DNA of 64,000 bases, taken from contig NZ_JACHJB010000003.1 in the NCBI RefSeq assembly GCF_014207745.1, positions 558,001 to 622,000 of the forward strand. Direction: 5' to 3'. Of the stretch, positions 24,592 to 32,627 are shown piece after piece. Source of the stretch: Nonomuraea muscovyensis (GTDB taxonomy: Bacteria > Actinomycetota > Actinomycetes > Streptosporangiales > Streptosporangiaceae). The number at the start of each line of letters is the position of its first letter. The stretch's first letter is position 1. The notes beneath the pieces are model-generated. The model had not been told where the DNA came from. It made no database searches and saw only the letters and a list, made by a program, of their open reading frames with translations. Made by a program: the position numbers and the translations under genes.

Positions 24592-24603
24592 CCGAAATTT
24601 CGG
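24592..24603. promoter_or_regulatory. 12-bp palindrome upstream of the beta-lactamase-like gene
   Basis: CCGAAATTTCGG is a perfect palindrome 20 bp upstream of the start, in AT-rich sequence beside TTTTATGGTTGAAT. It could be an operator overlapping the promoter; no regulator is adjacent. Confidence 0.45.
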
Positions 24604-24623
24604 TTTTATGGTTGAATTAGGGC

Positions 24624-25577
24624 ATGCAAGCCATTCTCGGCACGCTCCTGACCACAGTGCTGGCGGTCCCGACGACCGGCGTCGTCGCCGCCCCGACCGA
24701 CCTCAAGGACGCTGAGGCCGTACTCGCCTACATCCGCGCGCATCCCGACGACGTCGCGCTGGTGACACAGGGCATCAGCCACAACGCCGATCGCCTCACC
24801 CCCGTGGCGTCGGCCATCAAGATCACCCATCTCGCCGCCTACGCCGACGCCGTCCGCAACGGAAAGGCCCAGCCGGGCGAACGCGTCCCCGTGGCCCTGT
24901 GGAACGCCTACCACCTGCCCGGCACCGATGGCGGTGCCCACGAAGCGGCGCTCGAACGGCTCAAGCCCGGTGCGAGCGTCACACTCGACCAGGTCGTCTC
25001 CGCCATGATCGAGGAGAGTGACAACGCCGCCGCCGACCTGCTGCGCGACCGCCTCGGCCCCGGTGCGCTGCGCAAGATCGCGCACACTCGCGTCGGCACC
25101 ATCAATGGCGAGATGCTCCGTGCCTTCGGCGGCTGCACGTCGCCCGCCGACGTCTGCCTGAAGAACTACGTCAAGGCCGGAAAACCGGTGCGGCTCACGC
25201 TCCCCGGTTTCGCCCGGCAGGCTACCTGGGCCGAAACCGTGACCCGCGTCGAACCCGGCATTCTGCGCGGAGTCCTCGCCGGACTGAGGAAGGACAAGAC
25301 GGCGAGCAAGCACCTGGAGTGGCCGATGCGCCAGCCCGGCGCCGACCCCCGCACGCTCCTCATCGGCACCAAGGGCGGCGCGCTGCCCGGCGTCATCAGC
25401 GAGGCCATGTACACCGTCCGGCCAGGTGAGAAGCCACGCGAGACCGTCCTCGCACTGCGGCGGCTGCCCGAGGCGACCTGGTTCTCCGGGATGCGCAGCT
25501 ACGCTCACCAGCAGTTCGTCGTGCGGATGGCGACCGATCCCGCCTTCTTCGCGAGAGTCCGCGCGGCCTTGACGTGA
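24624..25577 (+). CDS. secreted class A beta-lactamase-like serine hydrolase
   Basis: The 317-aa protein has a hydrophobic N-terminus (about 1-23) as signal. Penicillin-recognising motifs are in order: S63-A-I-K66 (SxxK), S132-D-N134 (SDN) and K250-G-G (KTG position). This is the class A beta-lactamase/D,D-peptidase fold. A clear omega-loop Glu is not obvious, so beta-lactamase activity is uncertain. A peptidoglycan-related or ester hydrolase is possible. The start context has only a weak AGGG. Confidence 0.82.
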   Translation: MQAILGTLLTTVLAVPTTGVVAAPTDLKDAEAVLAYIRAHPDDVALVTQGISHNADRLTPVASAIKITHLAAYADAVRNGKAQPGERVPVALWNAYHLPGTDGGAHEAALERLKPGASVTLDQVVSAMIEESDNAAADLLRDRLGPGALRKIAHTRVGTINGEMLRAFGGCTSPADVCLKNYVKAGKPVRLTLPGFARQATWAETVTRVEPGILRGVLAGLRKDKTASKHLEWPMRQPGADPRTLLIGTKGGALPGVISEAMYTVRPGEKPRETVLALRRLPEATWFSGMRSYAHQQFVVRMATDPAFFARVRAALT

Positions 25578-25599
25578 GGCGACCCTGACCGGCGCCGAC

Positions 25600-25820
25600 G
25601 GCCGGTCCGGGACCTCATGGGGCCACCATCCCGCCTGGCGCATGCCGGGCCGCTCGGCGCAGACGGCGAAGTCGAAACCTGAACGGTGGAAGATCTCGTT
25701 GACGATGCCCAGCCCGAGTGCTGTGACTCCCTGCGGGGCATAGGCGGCGACCGACCGGAACTCTGGTACGAAACCCACGATAGGGGGACGTCGGCCTGCT
25801 CGGCTGAGGCTGGTCGGCAT
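25600..25820 (-). pseudogene. N-terminal remnant of a GlxA-like (DJ-1/PfpI) AraC regulator
   Basis: On the minus strand a frame from an ATG at 25820 reads RSVAAYAPQGVTALGLGIVN followed by EIFHRSGFDFAVCAERPG. This matches the start of GlxA-type regulators (ThiJ/DJ-1 domain plus AraC HTH). Similarity fades before the beta-lactamase gene, and no HTH half exists. The remainder of the 369-bp gap before PPK2 shows nothing else. Confidence 0.5.
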
Positions 25821-25946
25821 GGCCCGGCCGAGGCCGGAGGCGGTGGACCGGAAGAGGTCGAGGTGACCGCGGCCGAGATCCGGTACGCCGTCGACGCGAC
25901 GATCCGGTCCGGGTGTCGAAGAGGTCGGCAGGGGTAGGCGAGCGGC

Positions 25947-26942
25947 GTGGACACAGTGGGTGACGAGGCGGCCAAGGCCGCAGGCGACGGGATTCTGGCC
26001 GTCGGTGTGCGTGAGGAGACGACGGCGGCCTCGGCCGCGATCCTCGACGACCTTCCTCACCTGCGGGTGATCGACGACGATGACGACGACCCGGTCCTGG
26101 TCGGCCGCGACGGCCGGGCGGTCGATACCTGGCGGGAGCACTACCCCTATCGCAGCCGCATGGATCGCGGCGAGTACGAGCACGTCAAGCGGTTGCTGCA
26201 GATCGAGCTGATCAAGCTGCAATACTGGATCAAGGACACCGGAGTGCGGCTCGTCGTCCTGTTCGAGGGGCGCGACGCCGCCGGCAAGGGCGGGACGATC
26301 AAACGCTTCCGGGAGCATCTCAACCCCCGCGGGGCAGCCGTGGTCGCCCTGGACAAGCCCAGCGAACGCGAGAGCACCCAGTGGTACTTCCAGCGCTACA
26401 TCGCCCACCTGCCCGCGGCCGGGGAGATGGTCTTCTTCGACCGCTCCTGGTACAACCGCGCGGGGGTCGAGCGGGTGATGGAGTTCTGCACCGCACCTGA
26501 ATACCTGCAGTTCCTCCGGCAGGCGCCGCTGTTCGAGCAGATGCTCGTCGAGGACGGCATCCGCCTGGTCAAGTTCTACTTCTCGGTGTCGCGCGGTGAG
26601 CAGCTGACCCGCTTCATCATCCGCTCCGTCGACCCGGTCCGGCGCTGGAAGCTGTCCCCGATGGATCTGGCCTCCCGCCAGAAGTGGGACGAGTACACCG
26701 AGGCCAAGGAGGACATGTTCCTGCACACCGACACCGACCACGCGCCCTGGACGGTCATCAAGAGCAACGACAAGAAGCGCGCCCGCATCGAAGCGATCCG
26801 TCACGTCCTGAGCCTGTTCGACTACGACGGCAAGGACCATGAGGTGGTCGGCGTCCCCGATCCGCTCATCATCCATCCGGCCGCCGACATCCTGGACGAA
26901 GACCGCGCCTCCTCCTCCAGCTCCAGACCGCCCGCCCGCTGA
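25947..26942 (+). CDS. polyphosphate kinase 2
   Basis: The 331-aa protein is a one-domain PPK2. Walker A is LFEGRDAAGKGGTIKRF (108-120), the lid/NPRG segment is HLNPRGAAVVALDKPSERE, and Walker B is VFFDRSWYNRAGVERVM (162-178). It transfers phosphate between polyphosphate and nucleotides in the cytoplasm. An N-terminal extension (1-60) contains the acidic run DDDDDD. The GTG at 25947 is the most upstream in-frame start, with a loosely placed GGGG; a GTG three codons later is possible. Confidence 0.92.
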   Translation: MDTVGDEAAKAAGDGILAVGVREETTAASAAILDDLPHLRVIDDDDDDPVLVGRDGRAVDTWREHYPYRSRMDRGEYEHVKRLLQIELIKLQYWIKDTGVRLVVLFEGRDAAGKGGTIKRFREHLNPRGAAVVALDKPSERESTQWYFQRYIAHLPAAGEMVFFDRSWYNRAGVERVMEFCTAPEYLQFLRQAPLFEQMLVEDGIRLVKFYFSVSRGEQLTRFIIRSVDPVRRWKLSPMDLASRQKWDEYTEAKEDMFLHTDTDHAPWTVIKSNDKKRARIEAIRHVLSLFDYDGKDHEVVGVPDPLIIHPAADILDEDRASSSSSRPPAR

Positions 26943-26965
26943 GGACGAACCGATGCGGGTGTGCG

Positions 26966-27496
26966 TCAAAGCCTGCGCTTGGCGGTGCGGCCACTGGCCA
27001 TGAGCTTGTCGAGAAGACCGATCAGGGTGGCGCTTTCGGTCTCGGTCAGGGGAGAGACCCAGGCTCGCTCTCGTTCGTTGTGGGCCAGGAAGGCGCTGCG
27101 GACGGCTTCGCGGCCGGCGGGGGTCAGACTCAGCTGAACGGCGCGCCGGTCGTGTTCGGCCTGCCTGCGTGACACCAGCCCGTCCCGTTCGAGAGTGTTG
27201 ATCAGTGCGGAGACGGCTGCCCGGCTCATGCCGGACAGCTCGGCCACGCGCTTGGCCTCCGCCGCGCCGACGTGCCAGAGGACGAACAGCACCCGGAAGC
27301 CGGGCCAGGTGAGGCCGCGGGGCCGGTGTACCGACGACTCGAGGTCGTAGACGAGGGCGTTCGTCACCCGGTGCAGGGTCAGCACCAGGCGCATGGCGAC
27401 CGGGTCCACCTCGGGAAGCTCGCGGCCGGCGCGGTTGACCGCGTAGTCGACGAATGACAGGAAGTCCAGCTCTGCCGGGTCGGATGGAGCGGTCAT
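26966..27496 (-). CDS. MarR-family transcriptional regulator
   Basis: The 176-aa protein has a winged helix: LTWPGFRVLFVLWHVGAAEAKRVAELSGMSRAAVSALINTLERDGLVSRRQAEHDRRAVQLSLT. The conserved DxRxxxxxLT wing is present. It is divergent from an MBL-fold hydrolase and a flavin monooxygenase, so it probably represses that unit and senses an aromatic compound. Minus-strand TAACCT, 6 nt from the ATG at 27496, fits a leaderless promoter. Confidence 0.9.
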   Translation of the reverse strand: MTAPSDPAELDFLSFVDYAVNRAGRELPEVDPVAMRLVLTLHRVTNALVYDLESSVHRPRGLTWPGFRVLFVLWHVGAAEAKRVAELSGMSRAAVSALINTLERDGLVSRRQAEHDRRAVQLSLTPAGREAVRSAFLAHNERERAWVSPLTETESATLIGLLDKLMASGRTAKRRL

Positions 27497-27502
27497 GGCG
27501 CC

Positions 27503-27508
27503 AGGTTA
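27503..27508 (-). promoter_or_regulatory. -10-like box of the MarR gene
   Basis: TAACCT (TANNNT) lies 6 nt from the MarR start codon, the same geometry as other regulator genes in this window. The facing AT-rich stretch at about 27565-27600 probably holds the MBL promoter and MarR site. Confidence 0.35.
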
Positions 27509-27609
27509 CGGCGTGTGCGGTGGGGTTTCTCCCGCGGTGGGGCTTCCCCGCGGGGTGTCGTCGGCTTAACATCTGAATGATAAAACCTTTGATTACATGG
27601 AGGTGTGCC

Positions 27610-28572
27610 GTGGCGCAGAAGGCGTTCGCCTCATCCGCGGACCTCGACGCCAAGCAGCAGACGCTGGAAGTGCTCGCCGACGGCGTGTACACGCTGACCG
27701 CCGAGGGCGATCCCAACGTGGGGGCGGTCGAGGGCGAGGACTTCCTCGTCTGCTTCGAGGCCCTCGCCACCCCCGTCGCGGCCCGCGAGTGGCTGGACAG
27801 ATTGCGCGAGCACACCGACAAGCCGGTCAAGTTCCTCGTGCTGTCCCACTACCACGCGGTCCGCGTGCTCGGCGCGAGCGCGTTCGACGCTCAGGTGATC
27901 GTCGCGCACGACAACACCCGCGCGCTGATCGCCGAAAGGGGGCTGCAGGACTGGCAGTCCGAGTACGGGCGGATGCCGCGCCTGTTCAAGGAACCCGACT
28001 CGATCCCGGGGCTCACCTGGCCGGACGCCACGTTCTCCGACCGGTTCGCCATCGACCTGGGCGGGGGCCGCGGTGAGCTGGTGCTCCAGTACTGCGGCCG
28101 CGGCCACACCGACGGCGACGTGGTGGCCTGGCTGCCCGAGCAGAAGATCCTGTTCGCGGGTGACCTCGTCGAGTCGCGGGCCGCGCTCTACACGGGCGAC
28201 GCCTTCCACCGCGAATGGTCCACGAGCACGTTGGACCGCGTCGCCGCGTTCGGTGCCGAGACCCTGGTGGGCGGCCGGGGCGCGGTGGCGCGCGGGCAGG
28301 ACGCCGTGGCGGCGGCGATCGGCCAGACTCGTCACTTCCTGCAGGTGATGCTGCGCGAGGTCGGCGCGGTGCACGAGCGTGGCGGCACGCTCAAGGAGGC
28401 GTTCGAGGCCGCACGGGCCGCTCTCGTCGGCCGGTACGGCGGCTGGCCGATCTTCGAGCACTGCCTGCCCTTCGACGTCGCCCGCCTGTGGGACGAACTC
28501 TCCGGCATCGAACGGCCCGTGATCTGGACGGCCCAGCGCGACCGCGAGGTCTGGGCTCGGCTGCAGGCCTGA
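27610..28572 (+). CDS. MBL-fold hydrolase with altered metal motif
   Basis: The 320-aa protein has a metallo-beta-lactamase layout: VYTLTAEGDPNVGAV, FLVLSHYHAVRVLGAS, CGRGHTDGDVVAWLPEQKILFAGDLVES. The usual HxHxDH reads H80-Y-H-A-V-R, so the second-metal Asp and His are replaced. GHTDGD and GDL keep later metal ligands. It may bind one metal. It probably acts with the next gene, a flavin monooxygenase. GGAGG precedes the GTG at 27610. Confidence 0.85.
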   Translation: MAQKAFASSADLDAKQQTLEVLADGVYTLTAEGDPNVGAVEGEDFLVCFEALATPVAAREWLDRLREHTDKPVKFLVLSHYHAVRVLGASAFDAQVIVAHDNTRALIAERGLQDWQSEYGRMPRLFKEPDSIPGLTWPDATFSDRFAIDLGGGRGELVLQYCGRGHTDGDVVAWLPEQKILFAGDLVESRAALYTGDAFHREWSTSTLDRVAAFGAETLVGGRGAVARGQDAVAAAIGQTRHFLQVMLREVGAVHERGGTLKEAFEAARAALVGRYGGWPIFEHCLPFDVARLWDELSGIERPVIWTAQRDREVWARLQA

Positions 28573-28615
28573 GGAGACGACCCGAGGAGACGACCCGAGG
28601 AGACGACCCGAGGAG
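28571..28615 (+). repeat. 13-bp tandem repeats carrying reiterated Shine-Dalgarno motifs
   Basis: Three perfect copies of GAGGAGACGACCC (28571-28609) and a partial fourth overlap the MBL stop and abut the next ATG. Each copy contains GAGGAG. The last abuts the ATG with no spacer, and the one before is 13 nt away, so normal RBS spacing is absent. Confidence 0.9.
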
Positions 28616-30259
28616 ATGACCATCACCCTGACTGCCGCGGTGGCCGTGCTGGGCAACGGGCCCGTGGGCCAGACGGCGGCACTGCTCCTCGCCCGCTGGG
28701 GCCTGCCCGTCGTGCTCGTGGACCAGCGGCCCCACCGTGACGGAGTCGGCTCGAAGGCGATCGTGCAGCAGCGTGACGTGCTGGACATCTGGGAGTCGGT
28801 GGGCGCCGGCCGGCGGATCGCCGACGAGGGGCTGACATGGACCACCGCCCGCACGTTCTACCGTGACCGCGAGCTGTTCAGCTACTCCTTCGCGGAGGCG
28901 GGCCGTCCCGCGTTCCCGCCGTTCGTGAACATCTCCCAGTCGCGCACCGAGCAGATCCTCGACGAGCGCATCGCCGCCGAACCGCTGATCGACGTGCGCT
29001 GGGGGCACCGTGTCGTGGACATCGCCCAGGATCCCTCCGGGGTGACCCTGACCTGCCTGACCCCGGCGGGCGAGACGACCATGAGGACGGCCTACCTGCT
29101 GGCGTGCGCCGGGGCGAGGGGCGAGGAGGTGCGGAGGATGCTCGGGGTGCGCTTCGACGGCCGCTCGTTCGCCGACCGGTTCCTCATCTGCGACATCCGT
29201 GCCGAACTGCCCGGGTGGGCCCAGGAGCGGCGCTTCTACTTCGACCCGCCGTGGAACCCGGGGCGGCAGGTGCTCATCCATCCGTGCCCCGGCTCGACGT
29301 TCCGCATCGACTGGCAGGTGCCGCCCGACTACGACGATCGCGCGGAAGCGGAGTCGGGCGCCCGGGACGCCCGGATCCGCGCCGTCATCGGCGACCGGCC
29401 CTACGAGGTGGTGTGGAGTTCGGTGTACCGCTTCCAGTCCCGTCTCGCCGACCGCATGCGGGTGGGCCGGGTCCTGCTCGCGGGGGACGTCGCTCATCTG
29501 GTGTCGCCCTTCGGCGCCCGTGGCCTGAACTCCGGGGTGCAGGACGCCGAGAACGCCGCCTGGAAGCTCGCCTTCGTGCTCCGCGGCTGGGCGGACGACG
29601 CCCTGCTCGACAGCTACCATGCCGAGCGCCACGCCGCGGCCCTGGAGAACCTCGACGTCACCGGCGCGACGATGCGCTTCCTGGTGCCCGACGACGAAAG
29701 GGGGCGGCGGCACCGGACATCCGTGCTGGAGGCGGCCGGATCCGATCCGGAGGCTCGTGCGGCGGTGGACTCCGGACGGCTCGCCGAACCGTTCTGGTAC
29801 GTGGGATCGCCGCTCACGACCCCGGAGCCGGTACGGCCGTTCTCCGGTCGCCCGGCACGCGGGGCGGTGCCGCCTCCCTGCCCCGGCGTGCTCGTTCCCG
29901 ATGCGCCGATCTCGGCCGCCGCGCCGGGCGTGAACAGGCTGCGGGAGGTGGCGCGTGACGGATTCCTGCTGCTCGCCGCCGACGGAGTCGACACCGGCCC
30001 CGTGCGGCGGGCGGCGCGCCTGGCGACGCCGGCGCCGGTGCGGCTGCTGCGCCTGGCCGACAGCGATCCGGCGGGTGCGTTGCGCGAGGCCCTCGCCGCT
30101 CGTCCCGGCGAGCTGTGGATCCTGCGGCCGGACGCGCACATCGCGGCGGTCCTGCCCGGCGCCACTCCGTCGTCCGTCACGCGGGCGCTGCGCCGGGCGC
30201 TCGGCTCTTCACCTCACCGTGGGGACGCCGTCGCCGGGCCCGGTGACTCCTGCCCGTAG
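28616..30259 (+). CDS. FAD-dependent aromatic monooxygenase, MhpA-like
   Basis: The 547-aa protein belongs to the group A (PHBH-like) flavin monooxygenases. The N-terminal FAD site is VAVLGNGPVGQTAALLLARWGLPVVLVD; the second FAD motif is LLAGDVAHLVSPFGARGLNSGVQDAENAAWKLAF. A thioredoxin-like C-terminal domain starts near residue 420. Family members hydroxylate phenolic acids with NAD(P)H, such as 3-(3-hydroxyphenyl)propionate. The MBL hydrolase upstream and MarR opposite suggest a small aromatic-degradation unit. The ATG follows the 13-bp repeat array. Confidence 0.88.
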   Translation: MTITLTAAVAVLGNGPVGQTAALLLARWGLPVVLVDQRPHRDGVGSKAIVQQRDVLDIWESVGAGRRIADEGLTWTTARTFYRDRELFSYSFAEAGRPAFPPFVNISQSRTEQILDERIAAEPLIDVRWGHRVVDIAQDPSGVTLTCLTPAGETTMRTAYLLACAGARGEEVRRMLGVRFDGRSFADRFLICDIRAELPGWAQERRFYFDPPWNPGRQVLIHPCPGSTFRIDWQVPPDYDDRAEAESGARDARIRAVIGDRPYEVVWSSVYRFQSRLADRMRVGRVLLAGDVAHLVSPFGARGLNSGVQDAENAAWKLAFVLRGWADDALLDSYHAERHAAALENLDVTGATMRFLVPDDERGRRHRTSVLEAAGSDPEARAAVDSGRLAEPFWYVGSPLTTPEPVRPFSGRPARGAVPPPCPGVLVPDAPISAAAPGVNRLREVARDGFLLLAADGVDTGPVRRAARLATPAPVRLLRLADSDPAGALREALAARPGELWILRPDAHIAAVLPGATPSSVTRALRRALGSSPHRGDAVAGPGDSCP

Positions 30260-30431
30260 CCGGCACACCGCCGAGATCGCCAGGGCGCCGCTCGGGGCCG
30301 GCAGGTGCCCGCCGTTTGCCCCGTCGATGCCTTCGGTGGCTGGTCCACACCCTGCGATGCGCGTTTCGTTTACACAGAGTTACGGTATGCATACTCACGG
30401 TAGACCACTGAGACGCATCAGGAGGATCGTC

Positions 30432-30740
30432 GTGAAGAGAATCGCCCTCGTCCCCGTCATCAGCGCCGCCATGGTCGCGATCATGGGCAGCGCCGCCTAC
30501 GCCTCGCAGTACGTGGCCTACGAAGGGCCGGGCTTCACCGGCCGGTCGGTGGTCATCGACCGCTGCGGCCCGTCCAACATCCCCTTCCACGGGTCGTACA
30601 AGTGGTACGGCGACGGCCAGAGCGGCCGGATGTACAACCAGCGCGACACGCAGGGTGTGATGCACTTCGAGCTGCCGTCCAACCGCAACGCCGAGCAGCG
30701 GACGCCCGTCGGCTGGCAGAGCATCTTCATCGTGTGCTGA
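30432..30740 (+). CDS. small secreted beta/gamma-crystallin-like protein
   Basis: The 102-aa precursor begins MKRIALVPVISAAMVAIMGSAAYAS, a clear signal peptide cut after AYA (about residue 24). The mature 78 aa contains YVAYEGPGFTGRSVVIDRCG, the Y-x-x-x-x-F-x-G pattern of beta/gamma-crystallin or peptidase-inhibitor-I36-like folds. Two Cys may form a disulfide. The function is unknown; an extracellular inhibitor or Ca-binding protein is possible. GGAGG lies 7 nt before the GTG at 30432. It is transcribed alone. Confidence 0.75.
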   Translation: MKRIALVPVISAAMVAIMGSAAYASQYVAYEGPGFTGRSVVIDRCGPSNIPFHGSYKWYGDGQSGRMYNQRDTQGVMHFELPSNRNAEQRTPVGWQSIFIVC

Positions 30741-30782
30741 CGCCCGGCGAAGGCGGGCGGGCCGGGGCCCGTCCGCCTCCGG

Positions 30783-31466
30783 TCACCTGGTCGCCGGGGC
30801 GGACAGGCTCTGCTTGACGGCGCGGGTGAGGTCGTCGGCCAGGACCTCCGGCGCGCCGGAGGCGACGGCGTCCAGCGTGGCCGCGGCGACCAGTGCCGGA
30901 TCGGTCTTCTGGTCGGGCGCGACGGACGAGGCCATGTCGGTGTCCATGTACCCGACGTGCAGGCCGGTCACGGTGATGCCCTTGGGGGCCAGTTGGCCGC
31001 GCACCGCGTGGGTCATCGCCCAGCCCGCCGCCTTGCCCGCGCTGTAGGCGCCGTGGTCGGGCACGTGCAGCCAGGAGAGCACCGACAGCACGTTCACGAC
31101 CGCGCCGCCGCCGTTGGCCTCGATGATCGGGGCGAACGCGCGTGTCACGGTCAGCGGGCCGAAGTAGTGGGTCTCCATCTCCAGCCGGATCCGGTCGAAG
31201 TCGCCGCCGAGGAGCGGTGTGTGGGTCGAGATGCCCGCGTTGTTGACCAGGAGCGTGGCGTCCGCGGCGACGCGGGCGGCCGCCGCCACCGACTCCGGAT
31301 CGGTGATGTCCAGCCGCAGCGGCACGGCGCCGGGCACGTCCACCGACTCCGGGACCCGGGCGGCCGCGTAGACCTTCGCGCCGCGCTCGATGAGCTGGGT
31401 GACGAAGTGCCTGCCCAGCCCGCGGTTGCCGCCGGTCACCACAGCGACCGAGTTCTTGATCTCCAT
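30783..31466 (-). CDS. short-chain dehydrogenase/reductase
   Basis: The 227-aa SDR has VVTGGNRGLGRHFV (cofactor), VNNAGIS, VLSVLSWLHVPDHGAYSAGKAAGWAM (catalytic Ser, Tyr, Lys) and a short C-terminus. AAGGAG precedes the ATG at 31466. It follows a zinc alcohol dehydrogenase by 22 bp and is probably co-transcribed from the TetR-controlled promoter at 32535. The substrate is unknown; two oxidoreductases together suggest alcohol or aldehyde detoxification. Confidence 0.9.
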   Translation of the reverse strand: MEIKNSVAVVTGGNRGLGRHFVTQLIERGAKVYAAARVPESVDVPGAVPLRLDITDPESVAAAARVAADATLLVNNAGISTHTPLLGGDFDRIRLEMETHYFGPLTVTRAFAPIIEANGGGAVVNVLSVLSWLHVPDHGAYSAGKAAGWAMTHAVRGQLAPKGITVTGLHVGYMDTDMASSVAPDQKTDPALVAAATLDAVASGAPEVLADDLTRAVKQSLSAPATR

Positions 31467-31488
31467 GTCGTCTCCTTCTCTCGTGGGC

Positions 31489-32505
31489 TCAGGCGGCCGT
31501 GTCGAGGACGACACGGAAGCGGGCCTGGCCGGACATCATGCGTGCGTACGCCTCGGGTGCCTGCTCCAGCGGCATGACCTCGGTCATCGGGCGGACGCCG
31601 TGGTGCTCGCCGAAGGCGAGGTTGTCCTCGTTCTCGACGGGCGTGCCGGTGAGGCCGCCGCTGATGGTGCGGGTGCCGAAGATGAGGTCGGCGGCGCCGA
31701 CCGAGATGGGGTCGGGCGCGGCTCCGACGACCACCATGTGCCCGCGCGGGGCGAGGCCGGGCACGAGTGCCGCCATCGAGGCGCCGTCGGAGGCCGTGGC
31801 GACGATCGCGTCGGCGCCGCCCAGCTCGCGCAGCGCGGCGGCCGGGTCGGTGGCGGTGCTGTCGATGTAGTGGTCGGCGCCCAACCGCCTGGCCAGTTCC
31901 TCCTTGGCGGTGCCGCGGGCGATGGCGGCGACGCGGAAACCGAGCCTGGCCGCGTACTGCAGGCCGAGATGGCCGAGGCCGCCGATGCCCTGGACCGCCA
32001 CCAGCGCGCCCGGCCGGGCGCCGGACCGCTGCAGCGCCTTCAGTGTGGTGAGCCCCGCGCACAGCAGCGGCGCCGCCTCGACGGCGGGCAGGCCGTCGGG
32101 GACGCGGACCAGGCCGCTGCCACGCGCGTAGGCCACCTCGGCGTAGCCGCCGTCCACGGTGGTGCCCGTCAGCGGCTGGTCGGTGCAGTTGACGAAGTCG
32201 CCGCGCCGGCACTGGTCGCACTCGCCGCAGTGGCCGTTGAGGAAGCCGACGCCGACCCGGTCGCCCGCTCGCCACCTGCGCACGCCCGGGCCCACCGCGT
32301 CGATCACGCCGACGATCTCGTGGCCGGGGACGCGCGGCAGGGCGGGGTCGGCGCGCAGCCCCTCGACCGCGAGCATGTCGGAGTGGCAGACGCCGCAACT
32401 CTCGACGCGCAGCCGCACCTCGCCGGCGGACGGCTCCCGCAGCTCGCGGCGGACGAGGTCGAACCGGCGCGCCCCGGTCACCTCGACGGCTCGGTACGTG
32501 GGCAT
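31489..32505 (-). CDS. zinc-dependent alcohol dehydrogenase
   Basis: The 338-aa MDR protein has the catalytic zinc ligands CGVCHSD and PGHEIVG, a structural zinc site C-x2-C-x2-C-x7-C (CGECDQCRRGDFVNC), and the cofactor motif VQGIGGLGHLGLQYA. It oxidises alcohols with NAD(P). GGAGGAG precedes the ATG at 32505. It is the first gene of a two-gene operon divergent from a TetR gene, with two matching operator sites in the gap. Confidence 0.92.
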   Translation of the reverse strand: MPTYRAVEVTGARRFDLVRRELREPSAGEVRLRVESCGVCHSDMLAVEGLRADPALPRVPGHEIVGVIDAVGPGVRRWRAGDRVGVGFLNGHCGECDQCRRGDFVNCTDQPLTGTTVDGGYAEVAYARGSGLVRVPDGLPAVEAAPLLCAGLTTLKALQRSGARPGALVAVQGIGGLGHLGLQYAARLGFRVAAIARGTAKEELARRLGADHYIDSTATDPAAALRELGGADAIVATASDGASMAALVPGLAPRGHMVVVGAAPDPISVGAADLIFGTRTISGGLTGTPVENEDNLAFGEHHGVRPMTEVMPLEQAPEAYARMMSGQARFRVVLDTAA

Positions 32506-32534
32506 GTCTCCTCCAGTGGGGTTCGGGTGCCCTC

Positions 32535-32621
32535 AATATGACCGGTCGTCTTAGACGGTGTCAAACGAGGGCCCATGGGCTTGCCCGGGATTTGACGCGG
32601 CCTGAGACGACCGGCCATATT
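32535..32621. promoter_or_regulatory. paired operators in the ADH/TetR divergent promoter
   Basis: Site 1 (minus strand, 32535-32554) and site 2 (plus strand, 32603-32621) share AGACGACCGGYCATATT in mirrored orientation. Each holds a GACCGGTC-like core and a CATATT -10 box facing outward. The TetR protein encoded at 32628 probably binds both and silences both promoters. Confidence 0.7.
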
Positions 32622-32627
32622 GGAAGC

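Noticed and set aside
24606..27830. A 1074-aa minus-strand frame opposite the lactamase-like gene, PPK2 and MBL start
   Set aside because: Apart from the GlxA-like scrap it is antisense shadow of clear genes.
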